Below, one piece after another: positions 49,109 to 57,160 of a stretch of 64,000 bases of DNA. The stretch covers positions 6,933,248 through 6,997,247 of the forward strand of contig NZ_CP036266.1 of assembly GCF_007744075.1 (NCBI RefSeq), given 5' to 3'. Both the position numbers and the translations under genes were made by a program. The notes under the pieces were generated by a model, which saw nothing but the letters and a program-made list of their open reading frames with translations, did not search any database and was not told where the DNA came from. Position 1 is the first letter of the stretch. Every line of letters starts with the position of its first letter. The stretch is from Gimesia chilikensis. GTDB lineage: Bacteria > Planctomycetota > Planctomycetia > Planctomycetales > Planctomycetaceae.

Positions 49109-50028
49109 TGGAGACCTTCAGCCAGTTGCATTTCATTCGGCCAGGCTGGCTGTGGCTGCTGCCGCTGGTTGGCGGACTGTGGTGGCTCTGGCGTCGGCAT
49201 ACGACGCCGCTGCGGGGCTGGCGCGAACAGATCGCTCCTGAACTGTTGCAGGCGATGACCGTGCGGAATTCGACACGTCAGGACTATTCGGCCCTGTTGT
49301 TGCTCGCCGGTTGGCTGCTGGCGGTGATCGCGATAGCAGGGCCCACTTGGAAACAGGAACCGAATCCGTTTGCCGCCGATGCAGCGCCGTTGATGATTCT
49401 GCTCAAAGCGGACAAGAGTATGGACCAGCCTGATCCGCTGCCGTCAGCAATTGAACGGGCTCGATTGAAAGTGGACGATCTGGTTCGAATCCGCCAGGGA
49501 CAACCGGTGGGGCTGATTGCATACGCAGGGTCGGCGCATCTGGTATTGCCTCCCACGCGGGACACGTCCATTGTGGCCGAGATGGCGGCGCAGATCAGTT
49601 CGGGGATCATGCCAGAACCCGGAGATCGGCTTGATCTGGCATTGGAGAAAGCGGATGAGATCCTGAAGGGGGGCGATGCAGGCGGAACGGTGCTGGTGAT
49701 CGCAGACAGCGTGACAGACGATGCTGCATCACTGGTCAAAGCGGGACAGAAAAAAGGTGCGTTTCCGATTCAGTTTCTGGCACTGCGGAATGATCCTTCC
49801 CTGCAACGGGCGGCTGAGGCGGTGCAGGCTTCCCTGGTGGAACTGACGCCGGACGATGCCGATGTGACCGCGATTGCGAAAGCAGCCGAGCGGAAGTCGG
49901 TGGTCGGGGTGGCTGGTGAAGATCAGCGCTGGGAGGAAATGGGATACTGGCTGGTGCCTTTCCTGGCGGTGATTGTGGCGGCCGGGTTCCGTCGTGAGAA
50001 ACAGTTCAACGGCAGGGAGGTCCAATGA
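49105..50028 (+). CDS. VWA-like membrane protein, BatB-like, degenerate MIDAS
   Basis: 307-residue paralogue of the upstream VWA gene: N-terminal segment RPGWLWLLPLVGGLWWLW, second helix ALLLLAGWLLAVIAIAG, VWA-like domain, and C-terminal helix YWLVPFLAVIVAAGF. The MIDAS motif reads LLKADKSMDQPDP (D-x-S-x-D) instead of D-x-S-x-S, so metal binding may be altered. Translationally coupled on both sides (ATGA overlaps), so it is clearly part of the operon. Confidence 0.9.
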   Translation: MMETFSQLHFIRPGWLWLLPLVGGLWWLWRRHTTPLRGWREQIAPELLQAMTVRNSTRQDYSALLLLAGWLLAVIAIAGPTWKQEPNPFAADAAPLMILLKADKSMDQPDPLPSAIERARLKVDDLVRIRQGQPVGLIAYAGSAHLVLPPTRDTSIVAEMAAQISSGIMPEPGDRLDLALEKADEILKGGDAGGTVLVIADSVTDDAASLVKAGQKKGAFPIQFLALRNDPSLQRAAEAVQASLVELTPDDADVTAIAKAAERKSVVGVAGEDQRWEEMGYWLVPFLAVIVAAGFRREKQFNGREVQ

Positions 50029-50612
50029 GAGTCTCGCTGGTGTTGATCGTTGTCTTATCGTGGACGGGCTGGTGGCTGACGCCGGACCAGCGGGGGCAGC
50101 GTCTGTTTCAAGACAAACAATATCGTCAGGCGGCAGAAGCGTTTACGGACCCTGAATGGCAGGGGGCGGCCTGGTATCGGGCGGGAGAGTTCGAACAAGC
50201 GGCGCAGGCTTTTGCTCGGGGTTCGAGTCCCGAGGCGCGGTTTAATGCGGGGAACGCCTGGATGCTGCTGGGGAAATATGAGCAGGCGATTGCGGAATAT
50301 GAGCGGGCGTTGAAACTGCGTCCCGGTTGGAAAGCAGCAGAGGAGAATCGTGCGTTGGCAGAAGCCCGGGCGAAACTGAGGGAAACGAAAGGGGGCGACC
50401 TCGGCGATCAGCAGGAAGGTGCCGACGAAGTGGTGTTCGACCTTAATAAAGAACGCGGGGGACAGAATACGCAAATTGCCGGGGAGCAGGCAGCATCGGA
50501 TAACGCCGTTCAGGCGATCTGGTTAAGACGCGTGCAGACGAACCCGGCTGACTTTCTCCGCTCCAAATTTGCATATCAGTCTGCACTGCAGCAGGAAGGA
50601 GCCTCGGAATGA
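50025..50612 (+). CDS. TPR protein, BatC-like
   Basis: 195 aa with an N-terminal hydrophobic signal/anchor and tetratricopeptide repeats (RLFQDKQYRQAAEAF; WYRAGEFEQAAQAFARG; ARFNAGNAWMLLGKYEQAIAEYERALKLRP). The C-terminal part is charged and low-complexity. It matches the small TPR subunit that follows the VWA pair in Bat operons. ATGA overlaps at both ends. Confidence 0.88.
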   Translation: MRVSLVLIVVLSWTGWWLTPDQRGQRLFQDKQYRQAAEAFTDPEWQGAAWYRAGEFEQAAQAFARGSSPEARFNAGNAWMLLGKYEQAIAEYERALKLRPGWKAAEENRALAEARAKLRETKGGDLGDQQEGADEVVFDLNKERGGQNTQIAGEQAASDNAVQAIWLRRVQTNPADFLRSKFAYQSALQQEGASE

Positions 50613-51856
50613 GAGTTTTCTCTGGCGTGATACTGTTAATGATAAGCCTGATGTCGCGGGCGCTGGTCGCTGCGGAGGTAGAACCGGCATCGATCAAGAT
50701 CAAGGAGCAAACCTGGTGGGTGGGGCAGCAGGTTCCCTTTACGGTGCAGTTGCGGGCTCCAGGTTCGTTTTCCGGAGCGGCGGTGTTTTCCCTGCCTGAG
50801 ATTCCGCGGGTAGTGATTATTAAGACGGGCAGCCCAGTGGTGTCTTCCGAGGAGATCGAGGGTAAAACCTGGTTCGTGCAGACGCATGACTTCGCTCTGT
50901 TTTCGCAACAGAGCGGAACCGTAACGATCCCGGAGTTCACAGTGCGGTTCAGTCATAAAGATGGTTTTACCGGGCCGGTGCATGATCAGAGTGCGCAGGT
51001 GCCCGCGGCCCAGGTGAAAATCGAGCGACCGCCGGGCAGTTCTGCCCAGGACTTTCTGGTCACTACTGACTCCTTCAAACTTAAGGAACGCTGGGATCCT
51101 CAGCCGGGCGCTACGGAACAGGGAGCCGTGTTTCAGCGAACGATTACCCAGGAAGCGGACCATGTGACCGGGATGGCACTGGCGCCTCCCCCTGAAGCGG
51201 TGCCTGCGGGGGTGCGGCTCTACCTGGGGCAGCCGACAGTGAGTGACAAGACGGAGCGTGGTGCTTTTATTGGGACGCGCGTTGATACGTTAACCTATCA
51301 GTTGCAGGAAGCGGGGACCTGGACCTTGCCGGCGATTCGCTATCAGTGGTGGGATCCGGAGAAGAAAACCTTCGGCTCCCAGACGCTGCCGGCGGTGACG
51401 TTTGAAGTGCAAGGGACTGCCGTTCCTGTCACTGATGCTCCTGCAGAGGCTTCCCCAAAATCGATTTATCTCGGGTTGGCAGTTCTCGGCACTTGCCTCG
51501 TTCTTATGTACTGGCAACGACAACGAATGAGGAACGGCCTGCGCTGGATCGGACAACACTGGAATTCACCGGAGCGCGTGGCTGCGGCTAAGCTGCTGGC
51601 GGGTTGCAGGACCAATAATCCTCATGCAACTCAAAGAGCCTGGCAGGTCTGGCTGAACTGCCGGGGAGCGGATGCTTCAATCAGCCCGGAACTCAAAGCG
51701 GCGGTGCAGGAACTTCAGAGCGCGTTGTATGGTGTGAATCAGTCGGCAGACTGGCAGGGAGCGAGACTGGCGGCCGCCTTTCGCGCGAATCAGAGAACGG
51801 ACAAAAAGTCTGGTCTGAAGAAACAGAGCGCGTTGCCGGCGCTGAACCCGAGATGA
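50609..51856 (+). CDS. BatD-like protein
   Basis: 415-residue exported protein, last gene of the MoxR/Bat operon. Signal peptide (VFSGVILLMISLMSRALVAAE), then Ig-like beta-sandwich repeats typical of BatD (WWVGQQVPFTVQLRAPG; GTVTIPEFTVRFSH; GTWTLPAIRYQWWDPEKKTF). One membrane helix near 290-307 (YLGLAVLGTCLVLMYW) is followed by a cytoplasmic helical tail. Bat proteins are tied to oxidative stress tolerance and cell-envelope processes in some bacteria. Confidence 0.88.
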   Translation: MRVFSGVILLMISLMSRALVAAEVEPASIKIKEQTWWVGQQVPFTVQLRAPGSFSGAAVFSLPEIPRVVIIKTGSPVVSSEEIEGKTWFVQTHDFALFSQQSGTVTIPEFTVRFSHKDGFTGPVHDQSAQVPAAQVKIERPPGSSAQDFLVTTDSFKLKERWDPQPGATEQGAVFQRTITQEADHVTGMALAPPPEAVPAGVRLYLGQPTVSDKTERGAFIGTRVDTLTYQLQEAGTWTLPAIRYQWWDPEKKTFGSQTLPAVTFEVQGTAVPVTDAPAEASPKSIYLGLAVLGTCLVLMYWQRQRMRNGLRWIGQHWNSPERVAAAKLLAGCRTNNPHATQRAWQVWLNCRGADASISPELKAAVQELQSALYGVNQSADWQGARLAAAFRANQRTDKKSGLKKQSALPALNPR

Positions 51857-52161
51857 AGGCACAACGAGGCAATTCCTTGCCCGTCACCAAATAAAAAATG
51901 GTCGTCGCAAATCACTTATTTCTAAGTATTTACAACGACCATTATTTTGAATACGGAGAGAACGGGACACTCTTAACCGCTTGTTCTAAGTAGTTTCAAT
52001 CAAAACGATTATAACAACAAGCTCTTTCGAGACTACAAGTTACGTTTATTCACCTCTATTCAATAATATTCACGAATCATCAGGAATGATCAGCATTTTT
52101 GGCACACTGTGTCAATCAATTCTCCACGCCTCAATCACTATCTGAATGAGAGGTGTTAGAG
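51857..52161. other. AT-rich border region between bat operon and island
   Basis: 305 bp whose base composition falls sharply compared with the GC-rich bat operon and continues into the AT-rich recombinase gene. It holds the palindrome listed separately and no gene. It is the likely left boundary of the accessory island and may contain the attachment site of the recombinase beside it. Confidence 0.5.
51897..51943. repeat. Imperfect palindrome at island border
   Basis: AATGGTCGT at 51897-51905 pairs perfectly with ACGACCATT at 51935-51943. The inner arms (CGCAAATCACTTA against TGTAAATACTTAG read on the other strand) extend the symmetry imperfectly to about 22 bases per arm. It lies 40 bp after batD. 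It may be a bidirectional terminator (A-run before, TTATTTTG after) or a recombinase/attachment site. Confidence 0.6.
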
Positions 52162-54111
52162 ATGAGCTTTACAAACACGACTTCATTTACCCCACGAGAT
52201 AACCATGTCTTGCATGTATTGGGTGTAGAACGCATCAGTAAAGAAAGTCAAGACGAGCTTAGTCTTGATGATCAAGAGGCATTACTTAAGCAGTACATCA
52301 AGCAGAATTATGATGGCCCAATTGATTTTATAAGTATCAAAAGTCAAGGGAGCGGAGAATACTTAGATCGTTCTGAACTTTTCGAAATCGAAAGTTTAAT
52401 AGAGTCAAGAAATTTAGACGTTGTGATTTGTGAAGATTTGGGACGCATTTGCCGGAGAAGGCGAGCTTATGACCTTTGTGAACTATGTGAAGACTATGGT
52501 ACTCGACTTATCGCTTTAAACGATAAAGTAGATACTTCGCAAGATGGTTGGCAAGATAGTGCATTCTTATCTACCTGGCATCACGAACGAAGCAACCGGG
52601 ATACTTCCGACAGAATACGGCGAAGTCTTCGAAATCGATTTATTAATGGTGGGATAATCCAAACTCTAGTATTTGGATATATCAAGCCTGATGGCACAAA
52701 GACAGATCAAGACGTCTATAAAGATCCAGAAGCAGAAGCCATTTACGAACACTGGTTCACAATGTTGGAAAACGGAGCCTCATATTCTGATGTTGCCGAC
52801 TGGCTAAATAGGGAGAAGATACCTCTCGGTCCAGGATCTCGTTCAGACAAGTGGTCATGCAAGATGGTAAGACGGGTGACATACAATCCAATCTTGAAAG
52901 GCGAACGCGTTCGTAATAAAAAGAAGTCTAAACGAGTCAATCGGACAGGCCGACGAAAGTCTGAAAATTCCCCTCCGGAAGAAATACTTAGGAGGAATTG
53001 TCCTCATCTAGCTTTCATAGCTCCTGATCGCTATGACAGGCTCATCATGCTCCTTGATACCCGTAATAAGAAATACTGTCGAAAGGGCAAAAACGGGAAA
53101 GATACCCGAAAAAACGTCTCAAAAAAAAGAACACGTTTTCCGGGACAAATGGTTGAGTGCGGTATATGTGGTCACAAATACGTATTTGGTGGTCATGGTC
53201 AAAAAGATCATTTGATGTGCGACGGTGCTCGAGGTCATTCCTGCTGGAATGGTGTTACAATCGATGGACCACTTGCCACTGAAAAAATTCTTTCTGCAAT
53301 TTTAACTGAAATTGAACAGTTACCGGATTTTGATCAGAAATTCCTGGCAAATGTCCAGAATGAGGCCAGAAGGCTAGATCAAGATTTGGTAAAAAAACAG
53401 AGTCAGCTTGAAAGTGAAATTCAGAGACAAGAGCAAGTAATAGAAAACCTTCTCAACTACATTCGCTCTGGTAACAGTAGTGAACGGGTTAGCCAAGATT
53501 TAAGTCGAGTTGAAACTGAACTTAAAGAAAATCAACTTAAACTTTCTTCTATTAAAGATAAACCTCATTCGACTGTAGAAATACCTGATATATTTGAACT
53601 AAAAGAGCTGGCAAGAACAAATCTTCTTCACCTCGACCAAGAAAGTTGGGAATTCAGAATATTGATGAAGCGACTGATTCCTAAAATAGTAGTTTTCCCT
53701 TATCAACTTTGTGATGGTGGAAAAATAGTTCTTCGTGCACAGTTTCGTCTTTTTATTGCGGGACTACTTGAGAACTCAAGCACTCGCGATACGCTTCAAA
53801 AACCACTGGAACGTGTTTTGACAGTAGACTTATTTGATTCGCCCCAAAGAAATGCATATAGAGAAGTGGTTGTGGAGATGCGTCAAGCCAATGCGGGGGA
53901 TAACAATCAGACGGTTAAAGAGATTGCAGAAAGTTTAGGCATCACAGACACGGCGGTGCAATACGCTATGGCACTACAACGCCAAATGGATTCTCTTGGA
54001 ATAACCGATCCTTACATACCGATTACAGAGCCTCCTGGAACTGGAAAGCTAATCCGACATAAGCACCCACGTTATCAATTTAACCCTCTACCACATGCTG
54101 GTGAGATCTGA
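52162..54111 (+). CDS. Large serine recombinase (first)
   Basis: 649-residue site-specific recombinase. The resolvase domain starts with VLGVERISKES, where Ser26 is the likely nucleophile; VVICEDLGRICRRRRAYDLC and ERSNRDTSDRIRRSLRNRF follow. A recombinase domain spans about 170-290, with a zinc ribbon (VECGICGHKYVFGG, then two more Cys). A long coiled coil (about 385-460) is followed by a C-terminal HTH-like part (KEIAESLGITDTAVQYAM). The ATG at 52162 is preferred over a GTG 9 bp upstream because AGAGG lies about 8 nt before it. Its AT-rich composition differs from the bat operon, a sign of transfer. Probable integrase of the island or of an older element. Confidence 0.87.
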   Translation: MSFTNTTSFTPRDNHVLHVLGVERISKESQDELSLDDQEALLKQYIKQNYDGPIDFISIKSQGSGEYLDRSELFEIESLIESRNLDVVICEDLGRICRRRRAYDLCELCEDYGTRLIALNDKVDTSQDGWQDSAFLSTWHHERSNRDTSDRIRRSLRNRFINGGIIQTLVFGYIKPDGTKTDQDVYKDPEAEAIYEHWFTMLENGASYSDVADWLNREKIPLGPGSRSDKWSCKMVRRVTYNPILKGERVRNKKKSKRVNRTGRRKSENSPPEEILRRNCPHLAFIAPDRYDRLIMLLDTRNKKYCRKGKNGKDTRKNVSKKRTRFPGQMVECGICGHKYVFGGHGQKDHLMCDGARGHSCWNGVTIDGPLATEKILSAILTEIEQLPDFDQKFLANVQNEARRLDQDLVKKQSQLESEIQRQEQVIENLLNYIRSGNSSERVSQDLSRVETELKENQLKLSSIKDKPHSTVEIPDIFELKELARTNLLHLDQESWEFRILMKRLIPKIVVFPYQLCDGGKIVLRAQFRLFIAGLLENSSTRDTLQKPLERVLTVDLFDSPQRNAYREVVVEMRQANAGDNNQTVKEIAESLGITDTAVQYAMALQRQMDSLGITDPYIPITEPPGTGKLIRHKHPRYQFNPLPHAGEI

Positions 54112-54143
54112 ATTTCAAGTTAAATAAACTCATGGACTTTCTT

Positions 54144-54178
54144 TGCCCCGTTTCATTATTGGATACGGGGCATTTTTG
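54144..54178 (+). terminator. Rho-independent terminator after first recombinase
   Basis: Perfect 8-base stem TGCCCCGT / ACGGGGCA, 13-nt loop, followed by TTTTTG, 33 bp after the recombinase stop. Confidence 0.85.
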
Positions 54179-54203
54179 TGCGCTAGAATTAAGGAGAAAC
54201 AGT

Positions 54204-54350
54204 ATGGCATGCCCAAACAGCAGTAACCCGACTGAACCACCGACGTTCGATGAGGTTCAGAACGCTCTCGATCAATTAATCAGACTTATTGCTCAATCAG
54301 TTGTGAAAGAACTCAGGCTACAGCAACAGCAGGAAGCATCCGAGAGATAA
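54204..54350 (+). CDS. Small hypothetical protein, 48 aa
   Basis: Unrecognised 48-residue protein with a strong ribosome site (AAGGAG at 54192-54197, 6 nt before ATG). One amphipathic helix is evident (FDEVQNALDQLIRLIAQSVVKEL), with a Pro/Ser-rich start. It lies between the recombinase terminator and the IS91-type element. Small helical proteins of this size often accompany planctomycete recombinases, possibly as accessory factors, but this is not proven. Confidence 0.55.
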   Translation: MACPNSSNPTEPPTFDEVQNALDQLIRLIAQSVVKELRLQQQQEASER

Positions 54351-54385
54351 ATAATGGCGAAAAAGGCGTCATAATAAGTAGGATT

Positions 54386-54446
54386 ATATGCAGCGTGTTA
54401 GCATTCAGGTGGAGCGGTTTTTCGGGGTGCTCAACACGCTGCATAT
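54386..54446. repeat. Long hairpin near left end of IS91-type element
   Basis: ATATGCAGCGTGTT (54386-54399) pairs perfectly with AACACGCTGCATAT (54433-54446). Four more pairs (AGCA/TGCT) follow across a single bulged C. The loop is about 24 nt. A strong secondary structure, in single-stranded DNA or RNA. Confidence 0.8.
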
Positions 54447-54450
54447 GATC

Positions 54451-54466
54451 TATTGGACTGAACCGC
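54451..54466 (+). repeat. Left arm of 16-bp imperfect inverted repeat
   Basis: TATTGGACTGAACCGC. The right arm at 57011-57026 reads TATTGAACTAAACCGC on the opposite strand; both differences are A/G. Confidence 0.65.
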
Positions 54467-54493
54467 AGGGGCGTTTTCGACTATGGGGATTGA

Positions 54494-54543
54494 ATGCCCG
54501 CAGGGTGAAAACAGCGTTCTGTTTTCTCTGCGATTGCGGGCAT
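54494..54543. repeat. Nested double hairpin
   Basis: Outer stem ATGCCCGCA (54494-54502) with TGCGGGCAT (54535-54543). Inside it, GAAAACAG (54507-54514) pairs with CTGTTTTC (54519-54526) around a CGTT loop. Both stems are perfect. Confidence 0.7.
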
Positions 54544-54719
54544 AATTGTCCGACGGGATCGTTCGCTCAAGTGTCGAGGCAGGCCGCTGTGGCGGGTTGT
54601 AATTGCCAAGACGGTTGTGCGGGGCGTCCCGGAGGCGGAATCCGTCACCGGCGCAGACCCCGACCGGAACACTCTATAAAGGGAGATCAAAACGAGGGGC
54701 CGGTTCTCTTGCAGAAGAC

Positions 54720-55943
54720 TCATGAGGTATCACAGACCTCCCAGAGTTCGGAAGCCGGAAGCGAGGCACGAACCAAATATGGAGCAGGAAGTCGCTCCCA
54801 GCGGGAGTGCAATTCCTGCGACCTCTGGAGCGCGGCCTGTCCGCAGGAGGGACAGATGGCAGACGATTCCCCGGGAACCGGAGACGCTGCCCGAGGACGT
54901 TTTTCGCTCAGAGGCCCCGCTCCTTCCAGCAGTCCGCGGCACAGCGCGATCTTCTCTGCCCGGAAGCGATTGGCCAGAAAGCCATAATGCCGAATCCGCA
55001 TCAGCCCATCTGGAAGCACATGCTGCAGGAACCTGCGGAGAAACTCCGTGGCGGCGAGCGTCATGGTCCGCTTCCGACTGCCTTGGGCGTAGTCTTTATA
55101 GCGGAACGTGACCTGGCCGTCTGCGACGTTCAACAGCCGGCTGTTCGAGATCGCCACGCGGTGCGTGTAGCGTGCCAGGTATTTCAGTACCGACTCGGGG
55201 CCGCCGAAAGGCGGCCGGGCATACACGACCCATTCGGTCCGCACGGACTGGTTGAGAAGACGCTTGAAGCCCTGGGGATCGGCGACGGAAGCCAGCCGCC
55301 CGGGGAATTCCAGTTTTCCCGCGACATACGTCTGCTTGAGCAGGTCCAGAAACTTGCCGCGAAACAGCCGGCTGAGTACGCGCACGGGCAGGAAGAAATC
55401 GGCCCGTCCCGCGACCCAGCGTGTGCGGTCGGGCGCCAGTCCGCCGGAAGGGACCACGCAATGCAGGTGGGGATGCGGCATCAGGGTCTGTCCCCAGGTA
55501 TGCAGCACGGCCAGAAACCCGATTTCCGCCCCCAGGTGCCTGGGATCGGCGGCGACTTCCAGCAGCGTCTGGCTGGCCGCGCGGAACAGCATCCCGTACA
55601 TCAGCCGCGGGTTGGCAAGTGTCAGATCCACCAGCACGTTCGGCAGTGTGAACACCACGTGGAAGTAGGGCACGGGCAACAGTTCGGTCGCCCGGCGCTG
55701 CATCCACTGCGCACAGGCGGACCCCTGACACTTGGGGCAGTGGCGATTCCGGCAGGAATTGTAACTGATCTGTCGATGGTCGCAGGAGCGGCACGTTTCT
55801 ACATGCCCGCCCAGGACCGCAGTCCGGCAGTTCTGCAACGCCCGCATGACGCGGCGCTGGGCAACGGACGTGGGATAGCGCTTCAGGTATTCCGCACCGT
55901 ACTGCCGCACGACGTCAGCGAGTTCCCACCGGGGACGCGTCAT
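54720..55943 (-). CDS. tnpA: IS91-family transposase
   Basis: 407-residue HUH-type transposase expected to act by rolling-circle transposition. The N-terminal zinc domain has CRSCDHRQISYNSCRNRHC followed by PKCQG. The HUH motif is in MPHPHLHCVVPSGGL, and the catalytic tyrosine region reads KYLARYTHRVAISNSRLL, with two Tyr four residues apart as in IS91. The C-terminal RIRHYGFLANRFR is typical of the family. It overlaps the upstream tyrosine recombinase stop/start by 4 bp. The gene looks intact, so the element may be active. Much more GC-rich than the flanking DNA. Confidence 0.93.
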   Translation of the reverse strand: MTRPRWELADVVRQYGAEYLKRYPTSVAQRRVMRALQNCRTAVLGGHVETCRSCDHRQISYNSCRNRHCPKCQGSACAQWMQRRATELLPVPYFHVVFTLPNVLVDLTLANPRLMYGMLFRAASQTLLEVAADPRHLGAEIGFLAVLHTWGQTLMPHPHLHCVVPSGGLAPDRTRWVAGRADFFLPVRVLSRLFRGKFLDLLKQTYVAGKLEFPGRLASVADPQGFKRLLNQSVRTEWVVYARPPFGGPESVLKYLARYTHRVAISNSRLLNVADGQVTFRYKDYAQGSRKRTMTLAATEFLRRFLQHVLPDGLMRIRHYGFLANRFRAEKIALCRGLLEGAGPLSEKRPRAASPVPGESSAICPSCGQAALQRSQELHSRWERLPAPYLVRASLPASELWEVCDTS

Positions 55944-56812
55944 GAGTCCTCCTGTGGCGTGTCTGGCTGGTCTTGCTCATGGAGCAGTTCCAGGGGACTG
56001 CGGGTGCCGCCGATCAGGTGCTTGGAAACGTGCGTGTAGATCGAGGTGGTCCGCAGGCTGGCATGGCCCAGGAGTTCCTGGATGACCCGCAGTTCCGTGC
56101 CGGCTTCGAGTAGATGCGTGGCGAAACTGTGACGCAGCATGTGTGGCGTGACGGCTTTGTCCAGGCCGGCCTCACTACAGGCGTCCCGGCAGACCCGTTG
56201 CACCGACCCCACAGCGATCGGCTTGATCCGTGAGGGACCGAGAAACAGCCAGTCGGCCGGACGGGCGGCCCACCAGTAGTGCCGCAGCGTTTGCAGCAAC
56301 AGGGGTGAGAGCAGTGTATAGCGATCTTTGTTTCCCTTGCCCTGCACGATGCGGATCACCATCCGCTGGCTGTCAATGTCGCACACCCGCAGACGCACTG
56401 CCTCGGAAATCCGCAATCCCGACGCGTAGGCCGTCATCAGGATGGTGCGGTGCTTGAAGGAGTGCACCGCCTGAAAGAAGCGACGGACCTCGTCAAGACT
56501 CAGCACTTCCGGTAAATGCCGTTCGGGCCGGGGGCAGCGAATGTCCTGCACGATCTCGCCGCGCTGAAGTGTATTCCGATACAGAAACCGCAGTGCCGCC
56601 AGTGCCTGATTGTAGGTTCCCCAGGCGACTTGCCGGTCCTGGACCAGATACAGCAGATAAGTCCGGATGGCCTCCGGTCCCAGGACTTCCGGGCTTTTAC
56701 CGAAGTGCCGGGCAAAGCGGGACACGTTGTTGACGTAAAGCTTGATCGTTTTCGGGGACAGGTTCCGCAGTTCCATGTCCTCGATCATGCGCTGCCGCAG
56801 TGGAGTCATCAC
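55940..56812 (-). CDS. Tyrosine recombinase (phage-integrase family)
   Basis: 290-residue site-specific recombinase with an N-terminal SAM-like DNA-binding domain (DMELRNLSPKTIKLYVNNVSRF) and a catalytic domain holding Arg in YASGLRISEAVRLRVCDID, His-x-x-Arg in TPHMLRHSFATHLLEAG, and the nucleophile Tyr in TTSIYTHVSKH. XerC/D-like length. It is translationally coupled to the IS91-type transposase (ATGA), a pairing known in a subgroup of IS91-like elements. Whether it resolves transposition intermediates or is needed for integration is unknown. Confidence 0.92.
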   Translation of the reverse strand: MMTPLRQRMIEDMELRNLSPKTIKLYVNNVSRFARHFGKSPEVLGPEAIRTYLLYLVQDRQVAWGTYNQALAALRFLYRNTLQRGEIVQDIRCPRPERHLPEVLSLDEVRRFFQAVHSFKHRTILMTAYASGLRISEAVRLRVCDIDSQRMVIRIVQGKGNKDRYTLLSPLLLQTLRHYWWAARPADWLFLGPSRIKPIAVGSVQRVCRDACSEAGLDKAVTPHMLRHSFATHLLEAGTELRVIQELLGHASLRTTSIYTHVSKHLIGGTRSPLELLHEQDQPDTPQEDS

Positions 56813-57010
56813 TGGACCTTTCGTGAAACAGAGATTTCAGAGACCGGGAAGGTACTGAAACTATGCCTCACAAATGGCGGAAGCGCAAATCGGAATATTC
56901 GGAACAGTCCGTACAGACGGACCGGGGTGCTACGTGTACTTTGCAGTCCGGTGGGACGAGCCCTCAGCGGAGGGATCAATCACAGTTGCCGATCCCAGGC
57001 CTACCGCGAA

Positions 57011-57026
57011 GCGGTTTAGTTCAATA
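57011..57026 (-). repeat. Right arm of 16-bp imperfect inverted repeat
   Basis: Reverse complement reads TATTGAACTAAACCGC, 14/16 identical with 54451-54466. Confidence 0.65.
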
Positions 57027-57089
57027 CATAGGGGATAGATTACCTATTGTACGATGGTAGTCGATCTCCAAAACAAATTCGTCGTCAGT

Positions 57090-57132
57090 AAAACGCCCCG
57101 CATGGAACAGATATGCGGGGCGTTTTGTTTTT
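57090..57132 (+). terminator. Strong terminator upstream of the accessory operon
   Basis: Perfect 14-base stem AAAACGCCCCGCAT / ATGCGGGGCGTTTT with a 9-nt loop and a following GTTTTT run. It insulates the next operon from upstream transcription. No obvious gene ends here, so it may belong to a gene lost when the IS91-type element arrived. Confidence 0.85.
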
Positions 57133-57160
57133 ACACATCCTCAACAGAAAGGAGCCTTGC

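Larger units (their letters stand above)
54351..54719. other. Structured non-coding region at left end of the IS91-type element
   Basis: 369 bp without a credible gene. It contains a long hairpin (54386-54446), one arm of an inverted repeat (54451-54466) and a nested double hairpin (54494-54543). For IS91-type elements, the end downstream of the transposase is where the replication origin (oriIS) lies, so this is the expected place for it. That role is inference. Confidence 0.5.
54451..57026 (-). mobile_element. IS91-type element with tyrosine recombinase, bounded by imperfect inverted repeats
   Basis: A GC-rich two-gene block (tyrosine recombinase then IS91-family transposase, overlapping by ATGA) inside AT-richer DNA. 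TATTGGACTGAACCGC at 54451-54466 matches the reverse complement of 57011-57026 at 14 of 16 positions, giving a candidate pair of ends about 2.58 kb apart. IS91 relatives are not known for inverted repeats, so the exact ends are uncertain. Confidence 0.6.
56813..57160. other. Intergenic region right of the IS91-type element
   Basis: 348 bp with no credible gene. It holds the right inverted-repeat arm (57011-57026), a GC-rich stretch with small hairpins (CCGC-GAA-GCGG near 57004-57014) and the terminator at 57090. A 65-codon open frame here lacks a ribosome site and domain and is not called. Confidence 0.45.

Noticed and set aside
54354-54374. Six-codon frame MAKKAS after the 48-aa gene, perhaps a truncated gene start
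   Set aside because: Too short to support; no good ribosome site and no downstream remnant recognised.
54388-54987. 199-codon plus-strand frame across the hairpins and the transposase end
   Set aside because: It overlaps the strong minus-strand transposase, contains the inverted-repeat structures, has no recognisable domain and no ribosome site.
54807-56039. 410-codon plus-strand frame opposite the IS91-type transposase
   Set aside because: A GC-rich shadow frame; the minus-strand frame has full transposase motifs.
56863-57060. 65-codon frame between the tyrosine recombinase and the terminator
   Set aside because: No Shine-Dalgarno, no domain, spans the inverted-repeat arm; more likely element end sequence.
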